Assembly (NCBI GenBank): GCA_964427855.1
Contig: CAYRVH010000009.1
Location: 5,947 to 69,946 of the forward strand
Source: JAUPKT01 sp964427855
Lineage (GTDB): Bacteria > Desulfobacterota > Desulfomonilia > Desulfomonilales > Desulfomonilaceae
Length of the DNA stretch: 64,000 nucleotides
Reading direction: 5' to 3'
Both the position numbers and the translations under genes were made by a program. The notes beneath the pieces were generated by a model. That model saw nothing but the letters and a program-made list of their open reading frames with translations. It was not told where the DNA came from and made no database searches. Each line of letters begins with the position of its first letter. The stretch's first letter is position 1. Shown one piece after another: positions 16,825 to 25,900 of this stretch.

Positions 16825-18330
16825 ATGTCGAGGGAGCAGAGCGGAAACGAGATGGCGACAGGAACACAACTTCAGGACGTCTTGGAATCCTCTTTTGTAA
16901 GAGAGCGTTTGAGCGCGGTTGCCCTGTTGCTCTCTGTCGCAGCAGGATGCTTGATTGCCTTTCAGTCGCTCATGGGCCTAGGAGCTGTCGCAGCATTCTT
17001 TGTGGCATCTTTTTTAGTGATGCGACCCATTTACGGCCTCATGGCTATTTTGTGGGTGGTCAATATCGTTTTTGTCATAGACAGGGGACAGCGGATTGGA
17101 TTTACTCTGCCGGTCACTGGAGGGACTATCAGCGCGACGGACCTCCTCTACGCGCTATGTGTTTTCATAGCGGCTTTGAAATGGAGCATCGGACGAGACG
17201 CCTACTATCCACGAAATAAACTGGGAAAGCCTCTTTTGCTGCTTCTTGCGTGGTCATCTGTCTGCCTGATGATGGGGATCCTGTCGGGACACGAGGTGAA
17301 AAAGAGCATGATCGAAGCGCGACCGCTGCTTTATTTATGTATATTCTACCTCACTGTGTACTTGATTCGAGATCAGGAGTCGTTTGTCTTTGCGCTCAAG
17401 TCATTCATATACGCGTATCTTGTGACCTTTGCGATTGGGTTCTCTATTTTTGTGCAAGGCCGAAAGACCATCGAATATTTTACCATGGGTACAGTAGATC
17501 TTGGGCAATCCCTCCTTCCCCGCTTTACTCTCGGCTCACAAGACTGGGTCAATACACTTCTTTTCTTGTCCATCGGGTTGATCTTGTTTCTAAAAGATTC
17601 CAGGACCAAGATGTATCTTTCGGCTTTGACAGGGCTCCTCGCCGTGAACTTGCTCCTTATTCAGGCTAGGACTCAAATCATAGCCTTTTTCGTAGGGATG
17701 ATTCCGATTATTTTTTTGGCTCCTGGGACGAAAAAATTCAAGCTCGTGGCGGCGGGCTTTGCGGGAGCGGTCTTACTTTCACTCGTCGTCTTTTCGCTCG
17801 CCCAAACAGAGGCCGGGCAGAAAAAAATTCTTGATCCCATTGCTGAACGTTTTTCAGGCATTTATAAGAAAAAGACAGAAGTTGACCAATCCCTGGAACG
17901 ACGCCTTTTTGAGGCCGAGGCCATGAGGTCAGGTATATTGGCGCGACCCGTCACAGGCCACTGGTTTGGCGCAAAGTGGTCCAATGACCCCAAATGGGTG
18001 TGGGAATATAAATATGACGTGACCTACATTCACAGTAGTTGGCTCTTTTATTTGTATAAAATGGGGCTTATCGGTACCATACTCATGATTTTCATATTGT
18101 TGCGAGCTTTTATGATAGCCCTTGCGCTGGTGCGAAGCGTTGGGGATCCTTTGTACAAGGGAGTTGCCCTTGGAGTTCTGGCCACCATACCCACCTACGC
18201 CTTCACCGGCATTTTTCAGCCCACATTGTGGCAGTACTTTATGAATCCTATCCTTGGATTTGAATTAGGTCTGCTGGTGGTCATGGAACAATTGGTAGGC
18301 CGATCCACCATGCGGGGAAAAGGTTCCTAA
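16825..18330 (+). CDS. O-antigen ligase/polymerase-like membrane protein
   Basis: About 501 residues with ten or more hydrophobic segments and a large extracytoplasmic loop between the last ones (RPVTGHWFGAKWSNDP... VTYIHSSWLFYLYKMG). The HSSW motif in a late loop matches the conserved His region of Wzy/WaaL (O-antigen ligase family) proteins. The ATG at 16825 is used; a downstream ATG at 16852 is also possible. It lies between the flippase and a GT4 gene. Polymerase and ligase roles cannot be separated by sequence alone. Confidence 0.8.
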   Translation: MSREQSGNEMATGTQLQDVLESSFVRERLSAVALLLSVAAGCLIAFQSLMGLGAVAAFFVASFLVMRPIYGLMAILWVVNIVFVIDRGQRIGFTLPVTGGTISATDLLYALCVFIAALKWSIGRDAYYPRNKLGKPLLLLLAWSSVCLMMGILSGHEVKKSMIEARPLLYLCIFYLTVYLIRDQESFVFALKSFIYAYLVTFAIGFSIFVQGRKTIEYFTMGTVDLGQSLLPRFTLGSQDWVNTLLFLSIGLILFLKDSRTKMYLSALTGLLAVNLLLIQARTQIIAFFVGMIPIIFLAPGTKKFKLVAAGFAGAVLLSLVVFSLAQTEAGQKKILDPIAERFSGIYKKKTEVDQSLERRLFEAEAMRSGILARPVTGHWFGAKWSNDPKWVWEYKYDVTYIHSSWLFYLYKMGLIGTILMIFILLRAFMIALALVRSVGDPLYKGVALGVLATIPTYAFTGIFQPTLWQYFMNPILGFELGLLVVMEQLVGRSTMRGKGS

Positions 18331-18333
18331 GAA

Positions 18334-19548
18334 ATGGCAGAAAGAAATTCGCGGCAACCAGGACGCCCGTGTCGGATACTTTACGTGAATCATGCCTCCA
18401 AGATCGCTGGCGCTGAACAATGCCTGTTGCGCATGATAAGCAACCTTGACCGAGTTCGTTACCATCCTTTTCTCGTATGCCCCGAGGGCGATTTGGCGCA
18501 GGAAGCGGTGCGTCAAGATGTTGCCGTTTTCCCGTCGCGGTTTACGGACTACCAACGTAATCGATCTCGAATAGGAAGGATCTCGTTTCCCAATCCATTA
18601 CTGGCCCAATGGCACGCACTCAAAGTGGCTGCCCTTGCTCGCCAGATAGCCTCGTTGGCTCGCAATGAGTCTGTCAATATTATCCATGCCAACAGTCTGC
18701 TTGCGCGTGCGCCCACATATCTGGCAGGCAAAATCACTGGAATACCTGTGGTGTGGCACGTGCGAGATATACTCTCTTCGAAGCTTTGGCGAGCCATTTA
18801 CGATCTCCTGGCAACACATGGCATCGCCCGTCTCATTACCGTCTCAAATGCATGCCAACTTCAATTTTCGTGCTTATCAAATGTGACAACTGTTTACGAT
18901 GGGATCGATTCCGAATCCTTCAAATGGGACGCGGACGCGGCGTCAAGGGTTCGAGCAACCTTTGGATTGGGGGAGGGCCATATAGTATTCGGCATATTCG
19001 GCCGCATTAGCTCGACCAAAGGTCACCACCATTTTGTGGAAGCCGCGATCGCTGTCCATGCGAGATATCCTCAGACACGATGGCTCGTGGTGGGGGAGGC
19101 GTGGAGTAAAGAGGAACAGGTCTTCCTGTCAAGGTTGCGCCGACTGGTATCTGAGGCCGGGCTCGATCGACATACAATCTTTACAGGTTTTCGCACAGAC
19201 GTGAGCGCGCTCATGTCTGCCTGCGATGTCGTCGTGGCGCCTTCAATCATTCAGGACTCTTTTCCAAACACCGTACTCGAGGGGATGGCATGTTCACGCG
19301 CGATTGTAGCCTACGCCGTTGGAGGCATACCAGAGGCTATCGAAGACGGGATTTCAGGTCTGCTGGTAAGGCGTATGGATGCGAAGGGCCTTGCCGAGGC
19401 AGAGATGCAGTTGATTGAAGACCCTGGCCTTCGGGAAAAGCTGGGCCGCAACGCACGAAAAAGAGTCGTCACTCATTTTCGGGTTCAGGAAGCCCAGAAA
19501 CTCATTGAGGGGATTTACGACGAGATTCTGGCAGGTGTTGCGGCGTGA
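18334..19548 (+). CDS. GT4 family glycosyltransferase
   Basis: 404 residues, GT-B fold. The N-terminal domain begins RILYVNHASKIAGAEQCLLRM; the C-terminal domain has GIFGRISSTKGHHHFVEAA and the EX7E region APSIIQDSFPNTVLEGMACSR, which binds the nucleotide sugar in GT4 retaining enzymes. It starts 3 bp after the O-antigen-ligase-like gene, so the two are cotranscribed. It likely adds a sugar to the lipid-linked glycan on the cytoplasmic face. Sugar and linkage unknown. Confidence 0.9.
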   Translation: MAERNSRQPGRPCRILYVNHASKIAGAEQCLLRMISNLDRVRYHPFLVCPEGDLAQEAVRQDVAVFPSRFTDYQRNRSRIGRISFPNPLLAQWHALKVAALARQIASLARNESVNIIHANSLLARAPTYLAGKITGIPVVWHVRDILSSKLWRAIYDLLATHGIARLITVSNACQLQFSCLSNVTTVYDGIDSESFKWDADAASRVRATFGLGEGHIVFGIFGRISSTKGHHHFVEAAIAVHARYPQTRWLVVGEAWSKEEQVFLSRLRRLVSEAGLDRHTIFTGFRTDVSALMSACDVVVAPSIIQDSFPNTVLEGMACSRAIVAYAVGGIPEAIEDGISGLLVRRMDAKGLAEAEMQLIEDPGLREKLGRNARKRVVTHFRVQEAQKLIEGIYDEILAGVAA

Positions 19549-19823
19549 GGCTTTCCCCTTCAGTCGAAAGACTCCCGCTCATGAAGAATAGGTCGAGCCC
19601 TCGTAGCGCAGCATGCCCGAATGACCCCTCACGTGTAAGCGCTCGCGGTCTCTGTACTGGGCGAAGACCAGTATAAGAAGGTGTCGCGCCTCTGAACAAA
19701 AACCTCGAGCGCACCAGCGGATTCCCTTCTCGAGGGAGGTGGGCTGAGCGTTCGTCGCGGCCTCGGCCTCCTCGAAAGGAGCGGAAGGCCATTGATACGT
19801 AAATGCAGGCGAAGCGAGACAAT

Positions 19824-21404
19824 ATGATGAATCATAAGACAAGGCCTGTTCAGCATGGGCATCTCAGAGGCCGCACGTGGGCGCCCGCGTTTCTTTTCTT
19901 TTATTTCGCGCTTGCGTTGCTCACGTTGAATCCTGACTCAGAGTGCAGCGGCGCTGGTTTGTTCCAGTACGGCGTCTGGCAGCCGGCTGACCCTATTTTG
20001 TCGCTGTCGTTTGTCGATGGAGCGGTTGTGTATATTGGTTGGAATGCGCTCGAACCGCAACAGGGGGCTGTAGATCTGAAACCTCTGGAGGAGATACGTT
20101 CCCGCGCTCGCGAACTTGGAAAGAAGTTGATCATCCGAATCGTTTCCGCTGAGCTTACGCCTGCGTGGGTGTATCGCAGCGGAGTGCCCCAGGTTCTCGA
20201 CACCACAGATCATGATCCGAGGTGGGTACCTCTCTATTGGCACCCGAAATACTTGGAGGCGCTCGATGCGTTCATCGGGCGAGTCGGGCCGACATTGGAT
20301 GGCGACCCTAATATAGAGGCAGTGCAGATCGGCATAGGGAGATATGGTGAAATGTGCCTCGAGGGCGAAGATTGGCTCCGGCGCCAAGCGACGCCGTCTT
20401 TGTGGACCGAGACATGCATAGCCATATTGAACATCTACAAGAGACATTTTCAGAAGACCCCGCTTCTCGTCATGCTAATGTCTGCAGACCTGCCTGGTGG
20501 TCGCTGGACTCAGCCCATGCGTGAAGTGGCGGTCTATGCTGCGACACACGGCATAGGTCTCCAATTTAATGGCCTTTCTCCCGACAATTCGTATTTATGG
20601 GGATCGAAAGAGGAGCCTGACCTGGACTCAGCTATCGGCATCTTCAGGCTCTATAAGGAGGTTGCGCCCCTGTCCTTCGAGTTGACCAACGACAAGGTTG
20701 ATGCAAGGCTTTCTTGCATGAACGCGTTGAGCGAACACGCTTCGTTTTTGTCCGTGCACACATCTGTGCTCGCAAATCCGACGTTGGCCAATCTCTTCTT
20801 GTTTGCTCGTTATTTCTTGGGCAGAGATGTACAAACCTCGGGGGCCGCCTGGAGTCTGCTGAGGCAAACAAACCCCGAGGCGTCCCTGGAAACAGGGAAA
20901 AAGAATTACGAATTCGGCTTGAAACAAATAGAATTTTCGTCCGCCGTGCGGATCACTTTGAGGGACCAGACGATATCCACCACGGGTGAGACGCGTGCTT
21001 TGAATGACTTCATGGGTCTGCCATGCCGGAGGACTGTTCGCTCTCAAGAAAGGGGAGTGATGGCCTTTCGCATAGCGCCTGAGTTCGATTTCGGGTCAAA
21101 CCCTAAGGTAAGCGTTGCGTATGCCGATGTTGGCTTGGACGCCTGGAGTCTGTGGTACAACACTGACACAGGATTTAGGCGCGGGGGCTTGGTGCAAAAG
21201 CAGAATACCGGACAATGGCTCGTGGCGGAGTTTGAAGCATCCAACATGAGTAAGGGAAAGACCGCTGACATTCTCATAGATTCCGTTGACAACGGCGATG
21301 AATACATTCACTACGTGCAGTTGACGCGAGAGGGCGCAGCGGTACCGTTCCCTTTTTCTGTTCCGCATGCGCCGGCGCTGTCTGCGGAAGACGTGTGTGA
21401 GTAG
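19824..21404 (+). CDS. Exported glycoside-hydrolase-like (TIM-barrel) protein
   Basis: About 526 residues. An N-terminal signal segment (WAPAFLFFYFALALLTLN) precedes a domain resembling GH-A clan barrels: AVVYIGWNALEPQQGAVDL, then LGKKLIIRIVSAELTPAW and IEAVQIGIGRYGEM, where the Glu of GRYGE is a candidate acid/base residue. A beta-rich C-terminal domain follows. The family is not recognised with confidence. It follows the flippase/ligase/GT genes, so trimming of the exported polysaccharide is plausible. The last 94 bp overlap the 3' end of uvrC on the other strand. An ATG at 19803 is an alternative start. Confidence 0.7.
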   Translation: MMNHKTRPVQHGHLRGRTWAPAFLFFYFALALLTLNPDSECSGAGLFQYGVWQPADPILSLSFVDGAVVYIGWNALEPQQGAVDLKPLEEIRSRARELGKKLIIRIVSAELTPAWVYRSGVPQVLDTTDHDPRWVPLYWHPKYLEALDAFIGRVGPTLDGDPNIEAVQIGIGRYGEMCLEGEDWLRRQATPSLWTETCIAILNIYKRHFQKTPLLVMLMSADLPGGRWTQPMREVAVYAATHGIGLQFNGLSPDNSYLWGSKEEPDLDSAIGIFRLYKEVAPLSFELTNDKVDARLSCMNALSEHASFLSVHTSVLANPTLANLFLFARYFLGRDVQTSGAAWSLLRQTNPEASLETGKKNYEFGLKQIEFSSAVRITLRDQTISTTGETRALNDFMGLPCRRTVRSQERGVMAFRIAPEFDFGSNPKVSVAYADVGLDAWSLWYNTDTGFRRGGLVQKQNTGQWLVAEFEASNMSKGKTADILIDSVDNGDEYIHYVQLTREGAAVPFPFSVPHAPALSAEDVCE

Positions 21405-23200
21405 TCGCGTAGGTGTTCGAGGTCTTTTTTCCCGATGCCGTTGACCGCAAGGATGGCTTCATCCGAGGCCTCAAGGAGACGTCTCACGCTGCCAAACGCC
21501 TTGAGCAGCGCCTGCTTTTTTTTAGGTCCAATGCCGGGGACTTCGTCTAACCACGAAGCATGCATCACTTGCCCCCGCAACTTTGAGTGATAGGCGTGGG
21601 CAAAGCGGTGGGCTTCATCTCGCACTTTCATCAGGAAAAGGAGCGCGGGGTCGCGGGGGCTGCATGCCACGGGGTTTTTCCTATTCGGCAGGTAAAAACA
21701 GTCTGATTCGCCCTCGTTCCTCCCCTTGGCAATGGCGACGACAGATATGTGCGCGCCGTCTTTTATTGTCTTCAAAGCCTGTAGAGCGGCGTTGAGCTGG
21801 GATTTGCCTCCATCGATCAACATAAGATTGGGGAGCGGGTCCTTTTCTTGACGCGCCAACCTCCTCAAGACAACCTGATGAATCATCGCAGGATCATTTT
21901 GATCCGTGAATCCAGTGATGCGATATTTGCGATAGGAAGATTTCCGAGGCTTCCCGTTGGCAAACGAGACTTTCACCCCAACGGGCCTGCTGCCGGCGGT
22001 GTTGGAAATATCGTAGGCTTCCACAACCTCCGGCGGACCCGATAAATTAAATTTTCGCGCAACATTCTGCAGAGCCTCAGCGCTCGATTGTTGCTGTTTC
22101 TCCCGCTGATACGCATTATGGGCATTTTTCTGTGCCAGCGCGATGAGCCGAAGGGCTTGACCTCTGGTACAGACTTTGAGGCATACTCGCCCTCTCCTTA
22201 CACTGCTGAGCCACGATTCAATCAACTCCTGTTGGTCTATGGGTTCAGAGAGAAGGATCTCACTGGGGATGACCGACGCGTCGTGGTAGTACTGCCGAAT
22301 GGCAGAGCTAATTATTTCCATGCGCTCCAACGCTTGGTTCCGAATGACGAATGATTCTTCTGAGATAAGATTGCCCCGACGAAAGGAGAGAACCGTCATG
22401 ATGTAGAGACTAGATTCCGGCTCAATGACCGCAATCACGTCCTGGTCCTTATCATGGAAGAAAACTACATTCTGCGCTTCTATGGTTCGCTCCACCGCCA
22501 CGAGTTGGTCTCTGATGCGGGCGGCCTCTTCAAAACGGAGGCTTGCAGACGCGTCCTCCATATCTTTCTTCAGTTTAAGGACGAGTTCGTCAGCATTCCC
22601 CTGAAGAAACAGGATAGCGCTCCTCACCGCGCGATGGTATTCCTCGGGGCCTACTTTCCCGGTGCACGGAGACAGGCATTTTTTCATCTGAAAATTCAGA
22701 CACGGACGCGTCGCGGTAGAGAACTGACGATTGGTGCACCGGCGCAAAGGGAAGAGCCGGAGCAGCAAATTGAGGGTTATTCTCGCATCTCTGGCTGAGG
22801 TATAAGGACCGAAATAGCGGGCGCCGTCTTTTTTGATTCGCTGCGTCCTGACAAGCGTCAACCGAGGAAATCGATGGGATTGGTCGAGTCTGAGAGAAAA
22901 GAATGACTTGTCGTCCCTCAGGTTCACATTGTAACGGGGACGATGCTCTTTGATGAGATTGTTTTCAAGGATTAAAGCCTCTTTTTCCGTTTCGGTGAGT
23001 ATCGTTCGGATAAAATGGACTCGTTGCACAAGGAATTTCACTGATGGTCTTTCATCAGCGCCCTGGACAAAGTAATTCTTGACCCTATTTTTCATATTAC
23101 CCGCTTTGCCCACGTAGAGGACCGAGCCGTCGGCATCTTCCATCACGTACACGCCTGGGCTCGTGGGCAGCGCGCTCAGAATTTGTTCGTCTATCGCCAT
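21311..23200 (-). CDS. uvrC: Excinuclease ABC subunit C
   Basis: 629 residues, normal length. It makes the dual incisions of nucleotide excision repair with UvrB. Visible parts: an N-terminal GIY-YIG nuclease domain (TSPGVYVMEDADGSVLYVGK), cysteine residues around RRCTNRQFSTATRPCLNFQMKKC, a UVR motif (KKDMEDASASLRFEEAARIRD), a C-terminal RNase H-like nuclease domain (VVEAYDISN; LMLIDGGKSQL), and a helix-hairpin-helix end (LDEVPGIGPKKKQALLKAFGS). The final ~30 residues form a low-complexity tail encoded in the overlap with the convergent glycosidase-like gene. Confidence 0.97.
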   Translation of the reverse strand: MAIDEQILSALPTSPGVYVMEDADGSVLYVGKAGNMKNRVKNYFVQGADERPSVKFLVQRVHFIRTILTETEKEALILENNLIKEHRPRYNVNLRDDKSFFSLRLDQSHRFPRLTLVRTQRIKKDGARYFGPYTSARDARITLNLLLRLFPLRRCTNRQFSTATRPCLNFQMKKCLSPCTGKVGPEEYHRAVRSAILFLQGNADELVLKLKKDMEDASASLRFEEAARIRDQLVAVERTIEAQNVVFFHDKDQDVIAVIEPESSLYIMTVLSFRRGNLISEESFVIRNQALERMEIISSAIRQYYHDASVIPSEILLSEPIDQQELIESWLSSVRRGRVCLKVCTRGQALRLIALAQKNAHNAYQREKQQQSSAEALQNVARKFNLSGPPEVVEAYDISNTAGSRPVGVKVSFANGKPRKSSYRKYRITGFTDQNDPAMIHQVVLRRLARQEKDPLPNLMLIDGGKSQLNAALQALKTIKDGAHISVVAIAKGRNEGESDCFYLPNRKNPVACSPRDPALLFLMKVRDEAHRFAHAYHSKLRGQVMHASWLDEVPGIGPKKKQALLKAFGSVRRLLEASDEAILAVNGIGKKDLEHLRDYSHTSSADSAGACGTEKGNGTAAPSRVNCT

Positions 23201-23380
23201 TGCCTTGTGTTTCTCAATCGTCTGGATTCATGGGGTTTGTTGCAACGGTGGTGGATATCATAGGCGCCGCCAGAATATTGATCATGAGTCTTGTTCCTGT
23301 GGTCTTGATCTGATAAAGGTATTATTTGCGCCATGTGGTTTTGTCAACAATACAGGGGGCAAGATTGCTGGGGTCTGTAG

Positions 23381-23782
23381 ATGAAAAAAAATGAGCAGCG
23401 GAAACGAGCAGAAGAGGCGTTCCTCACAGATCGCGGGCGAATCACTAATCGCGATCTCGCCTTGCAGTTGGGGGTTCATCCAGCCACAGTCGCGCGTTGG
23501 AAGAAAAAGGACGAATGGGATTTGAAGCTCCTGAAAAGCGTTGGCAAATCTGTGGAGAAAGAGCAGCGCACAGAGAGTTTTCATGAGACCGACCTGCGGC
23601 ATCTGATTTTGCTTAACGACCGCATTGATTTGTATCTCAAGAAAAGAGAGTTGTTGCCTTCGGAAATCCTGGAACTTGCTGAAGCCAAGTTTCACATAAT
23701 GGGCTGCATGAGGATGCTCGAGGCCGATATGAATGAAGATTGGATGGAGAATGGGGACAACGATGAAAATGGCTTTGACTAG
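23381..23782 (+). CDS. HTH protein resembling the N-terminus of phage terminase small subunits
   Basis: 133 residues. The N-terminal helix-turn-helix ITNRDLALQLGVHPATVARWKKKDEWD matches the DNA-binding head of PBSX-type terminase small subunits and related regulators. The remainder is helical and ends in an acidic Asn/Asp-rich tail. No phage genes are nearby, so it is more likely a chromosomal DNA-binding protein. It is divergent from uvrC and lies 24 bp before the por operon in the same direction, so it might be cotranscribed with it. Confidence 0.7.
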   Translation: MKKNEQRKRAEEAFLTDRGRITNRDLALQLGVHPATVARWKKKDEWDLKLLKSVGKSVEKEQRTESFHETDLRHLILLNDRIDLYLKKRELLPSEILELAEAKFHIMGCMRMLEADMNEDWMENGDNDENGFD

Positions 23783-23806
23783 CCCCAATCGAGGAGAGCA
23801 GTGGTC

Positions 23807-24355
23807 ATGATAGAAATGAGATTTCACGGGAGAGGCGGACAGGGAGCGGTCACATCGGCAGAGCTCGTGGCCCAGGCGGCAATAGACAAGGGGAAGTACG
23901 CTCTTGCATTTCCTAGTTTTGGACCAGAGCGGAGAGGGGCGCCGGTGGTGGCTTTCGCTCGGGTGGATGACGCCAAAGTTCGTTTGCGCTACAAGGTGTA
24001 CAATCCTGACGCCGTCATTGTCCTCGACCCATCGCTCCTGGAGATTGCGAATCCCACTGAGGGCATTCGAGCAGAGGGCGTACTCATCATCAACACGTCG
24101 TACAGTCCAAAAGCTGTGAGGGAACAGCTGTCTTATCGGGGCAAGCTTGCGTTAGTGGACGCGAGTACAATAGCGCGGGAGATCATTGGGCTCCCGATCA
24201 CCAACACCACCATGGTGGGAGCGCTGGTCAAGGCTACGGAGGTGTTGGACATCGACGCGCTCCTTGAACCATTCCGACGCAGATTTGGCAAGATCGCGTC
24301 AAAAAATATCGATGCCATGAAAAGGGCGTGGGACGAAACAGCAATCTATACCTAA
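23807..24355 (+). CDS. porC: Pyruvate:ferredoxin oxidoreductase, gamma subunit
   Basis: 182 residues. The gamma domain of 2-oxoacid:ferredoxin oxidoreductases is shown by MRFHGRGGQGAVTSAELV, then FPSFGPERRGAPVVAFARVDD. The start is ATG 23807, preceded by GAGGAG; a GTG at 23801 is possible. First gene of a four-subunit set (gamma, delta, alpha, beta) in archaeal-type order. The complex oxidises pyruvate to acetyl-CoA, CO2 and reduced ferredoxin, or runs in reverse, in the cytoplasm. Confidence 0.94.
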   Translation: MIEMRFHGRGGQGAVTSAELVAQAAIDKGKYALAFPSFGPERRGAPVVAFARVDDAKVRLRYKVYNPDAVIVLDPSLLEIANPTEGIRAEGVLIINTSYSPKAVREQLSYRGKLALVDASTIAREIIGLPITNTTMVGALVKATEVLDIDALLEPFRRRFGKIASKNIDAMKRAWDETAIYT

Positions 24356-24414
24356 CAGAGAATTTGCACACCTAAACCCCAAAGGGGTTTTCTGATCAAA
24401 TAACGGAGGACACC

Positions 24415-24711
24415 GTGGCCAAACCAATGGATCAGATAAAATGGCAAGAAATAGAGCCGGGCGGCGCGATCATCGAACCGGGGAATGCGTCGTGCTACCC
24501 GACGGGCACCTGGCGTTCCCAAAGACCCGTCTGCGACACCGAAAAGTGCATTAGATGCTGGCGCTGCTACATTATGTGTCCCGACGCTGCCATCGCCCCT
24601 GATTACGAAAATAATGTGTTCACATGGAACTATAACTACTGCAAAGGGTGCGGGATATGTGCGTATGAATGTCCGGCGTCGGCGATCACCATGGGAGAGG
24701 AGGGGAACTAA
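24415..24711 (+). CDS. porD: Pyruvate:ferredoxin oxidoreductase, delta (2[4Fe-4S]) subunit
   Basis: 98 residues. Two ferredoxin-type cluster motifs: CDTEKCIRCWRCYIMCP and CKGCGICAYECP. Starts at GTG with the strong site CGGAGG 5 bases upstream. The stop overlaps the porA start by one base (TAATG). It carries electrons from the catalytic subunits to external ferredoxin. Confidence 0.95.
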   Translation: MAKPMDQIKWQEIEPGGAIIEPGNASCYPTGTWRSQRPVCDTEKCIRCWRCYIMCPDAAIAPDYENNVFTWNYNYCKGCGICAYECPASAITMGEEGN

Positions 24712-25874
24712 TGGTACAGAGAGTTGGCATGGAAGTATCGATTGCGGCGGCCGAGGCCGTCGGACTGTGCGATGTGGACGTGGTCGCAGCCTATCCCATT
24801 ACGCCCCAAACGCACGTCGTTGAGCACCTCTCTGAGCTCGTCGCCGAAGGAAAACTCGACGCGGAATTCGTGCCGGTTGAATCCGAGCATTCCGCCATGA
24901 GCGTGTGCTGCGGCGCTGCAGCCGCCGGCGCCAGAACGTTCACCGCAACGGCGGCGCAAGGACTCGCGCTCATGTCGGAAATCGTTTTCATTACTTCATC
25001 CATGAGATTGCCGGTGGTGATGTTTCTCGCCAACAGGGCGTTGAGTGCACCGCTTTCGATTTGGAACGATCATTCGGATACGATGATGGTGCGCGACTGC
25101 GGCTGGATTCAAGTATTTTGTGAAAACGGCCAGGAGGTTTATGATTCCATCTTTCACGCGTATCGCGTGGCTGAAGACCCTTCGGTATCGCTGCCGGTGA
25201 TGATCAATGTGGACGGCTTCTCTCTCACTCACGTCATCGAGCCCATAGAATTTTGGACTCCAGAGATGGTGACGCAGTACCTTCCACCCTTTAAGCCTCT
25301 TCACACCTTGCACCCTGACAAAGTGGTCACCTTCGGCGCATTCGGTATGCCCGAAATTTTTGCAGAGCAACGGATGGCGCATGAGCAGGCTATGCGTGGA
25401 TCGTTCGGCGTGATCACCAAGGCGTGGGAAGAGCTGGCAGTGCTCACGGGAAGACAATATTCCCCGCTCGAAGAATACAGGACACAGGACGCTGATACGC
25501 TTATCGTGGGTATGGGCTCTCTCTGTGAGACCGCTTCACTTGCGGTGGACATGCTCCGAGACGCGGGGAAAAAGGTGGGGCTCCTCAAGATTCGATTGTG
25601 GCGGCCGCTTCCAGTGCAGGCGCTTACGCAGGCGTTGGGGGGCGCCAAGGAGGTACTTGTCATTGACCGATGCGTCGCCCCGGGCGCTGCGAACATGCCG
25701 GTCACGTCAGAATTGCGCGCCTTGATGTATCACGAGCCCAAGCGACCCAATATCCGATGCATGGTAGCGGGTCTCGGAGGCAGAGATGTCACCGCAGAGG
25801 ACATTGTGGCCATGCTCGAAACCGCTCAGAAAGACCAGATAACGGACTACCGGCTTTACGGCGTGCGCTCCTAG
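24711..25874 (+). CDS. porA: Pyruvate:ferredoxin oxidoreductase, alpha subunit
   Basis: 387 residues from the ATG overlapping the porD stop (MVQRVGMEVSIAAAEAV). The motif AAYPITPQTHVVEHLSEL, then VESEHSAMSVCCGAAAAGARTFTATAAQGLALM and ALSAPLSIWNDHSD, are characteristic of PorA rather than the 2-oxoglutarate enzyme (which has YPITPS/T-x-P). It contributes the pyrimidine-domain side of the thiamine diphosphate site. Pyruvate is the most likely substrate; branched 2-oxoacids cannot be excluded from sequence. Confidence 0.94.
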   Translation: MVQRVGMEVSIAAAEAVGLCDVDVVAAYPITPQTHVVEHLSELVAEGKLDAEFVPVESEHSAMSVCCGAAAAGARTFTATAAQGLALMSEIVFITSSMRLPVVMFLANRALSAPLSIWNDHSDTMMVRDCGWIQVFCENGQEVYDSIFHAYRVAEDPSVSLPVMINVDGFSLTHVIEPIEFWTPEMVTQYLPPFKPLHTLHPDKVVTFGAFGMPEIFAEQRMAHEQAMRGSFGVITKAWEELAVLTGRQYSPLEEYRTQDADTLIVGMGSLCETASLAVDMLRDAGKKVGLLKIRLWRPLPVQALTQALGGAKEVLVIDRCVAPGAANMPVTSELRALMYHEPKRPNIRCMVAGLGGRDVTAEDIVAMLETAQKDQITDYRLYGVRS

Positions 25875-25900
25875 CGCCCGAGACTTCAGGGAGAAAAACA

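Noticed and set aside
19549..19823. Riboswitch or RNA gene upstream of the glycosidase-like gene
   Set aside because: Only a weak hairpin (TACTGG/CCAGTA) is present, and no known riboswitch core was recognised.
23381..23782. Prophage terminase small subunit
   Set aside because: The HTH resembles terminase heads, but there is no large subunit, portal or other phage gene nearby, so it was kept as a chromosomal HTH protein.
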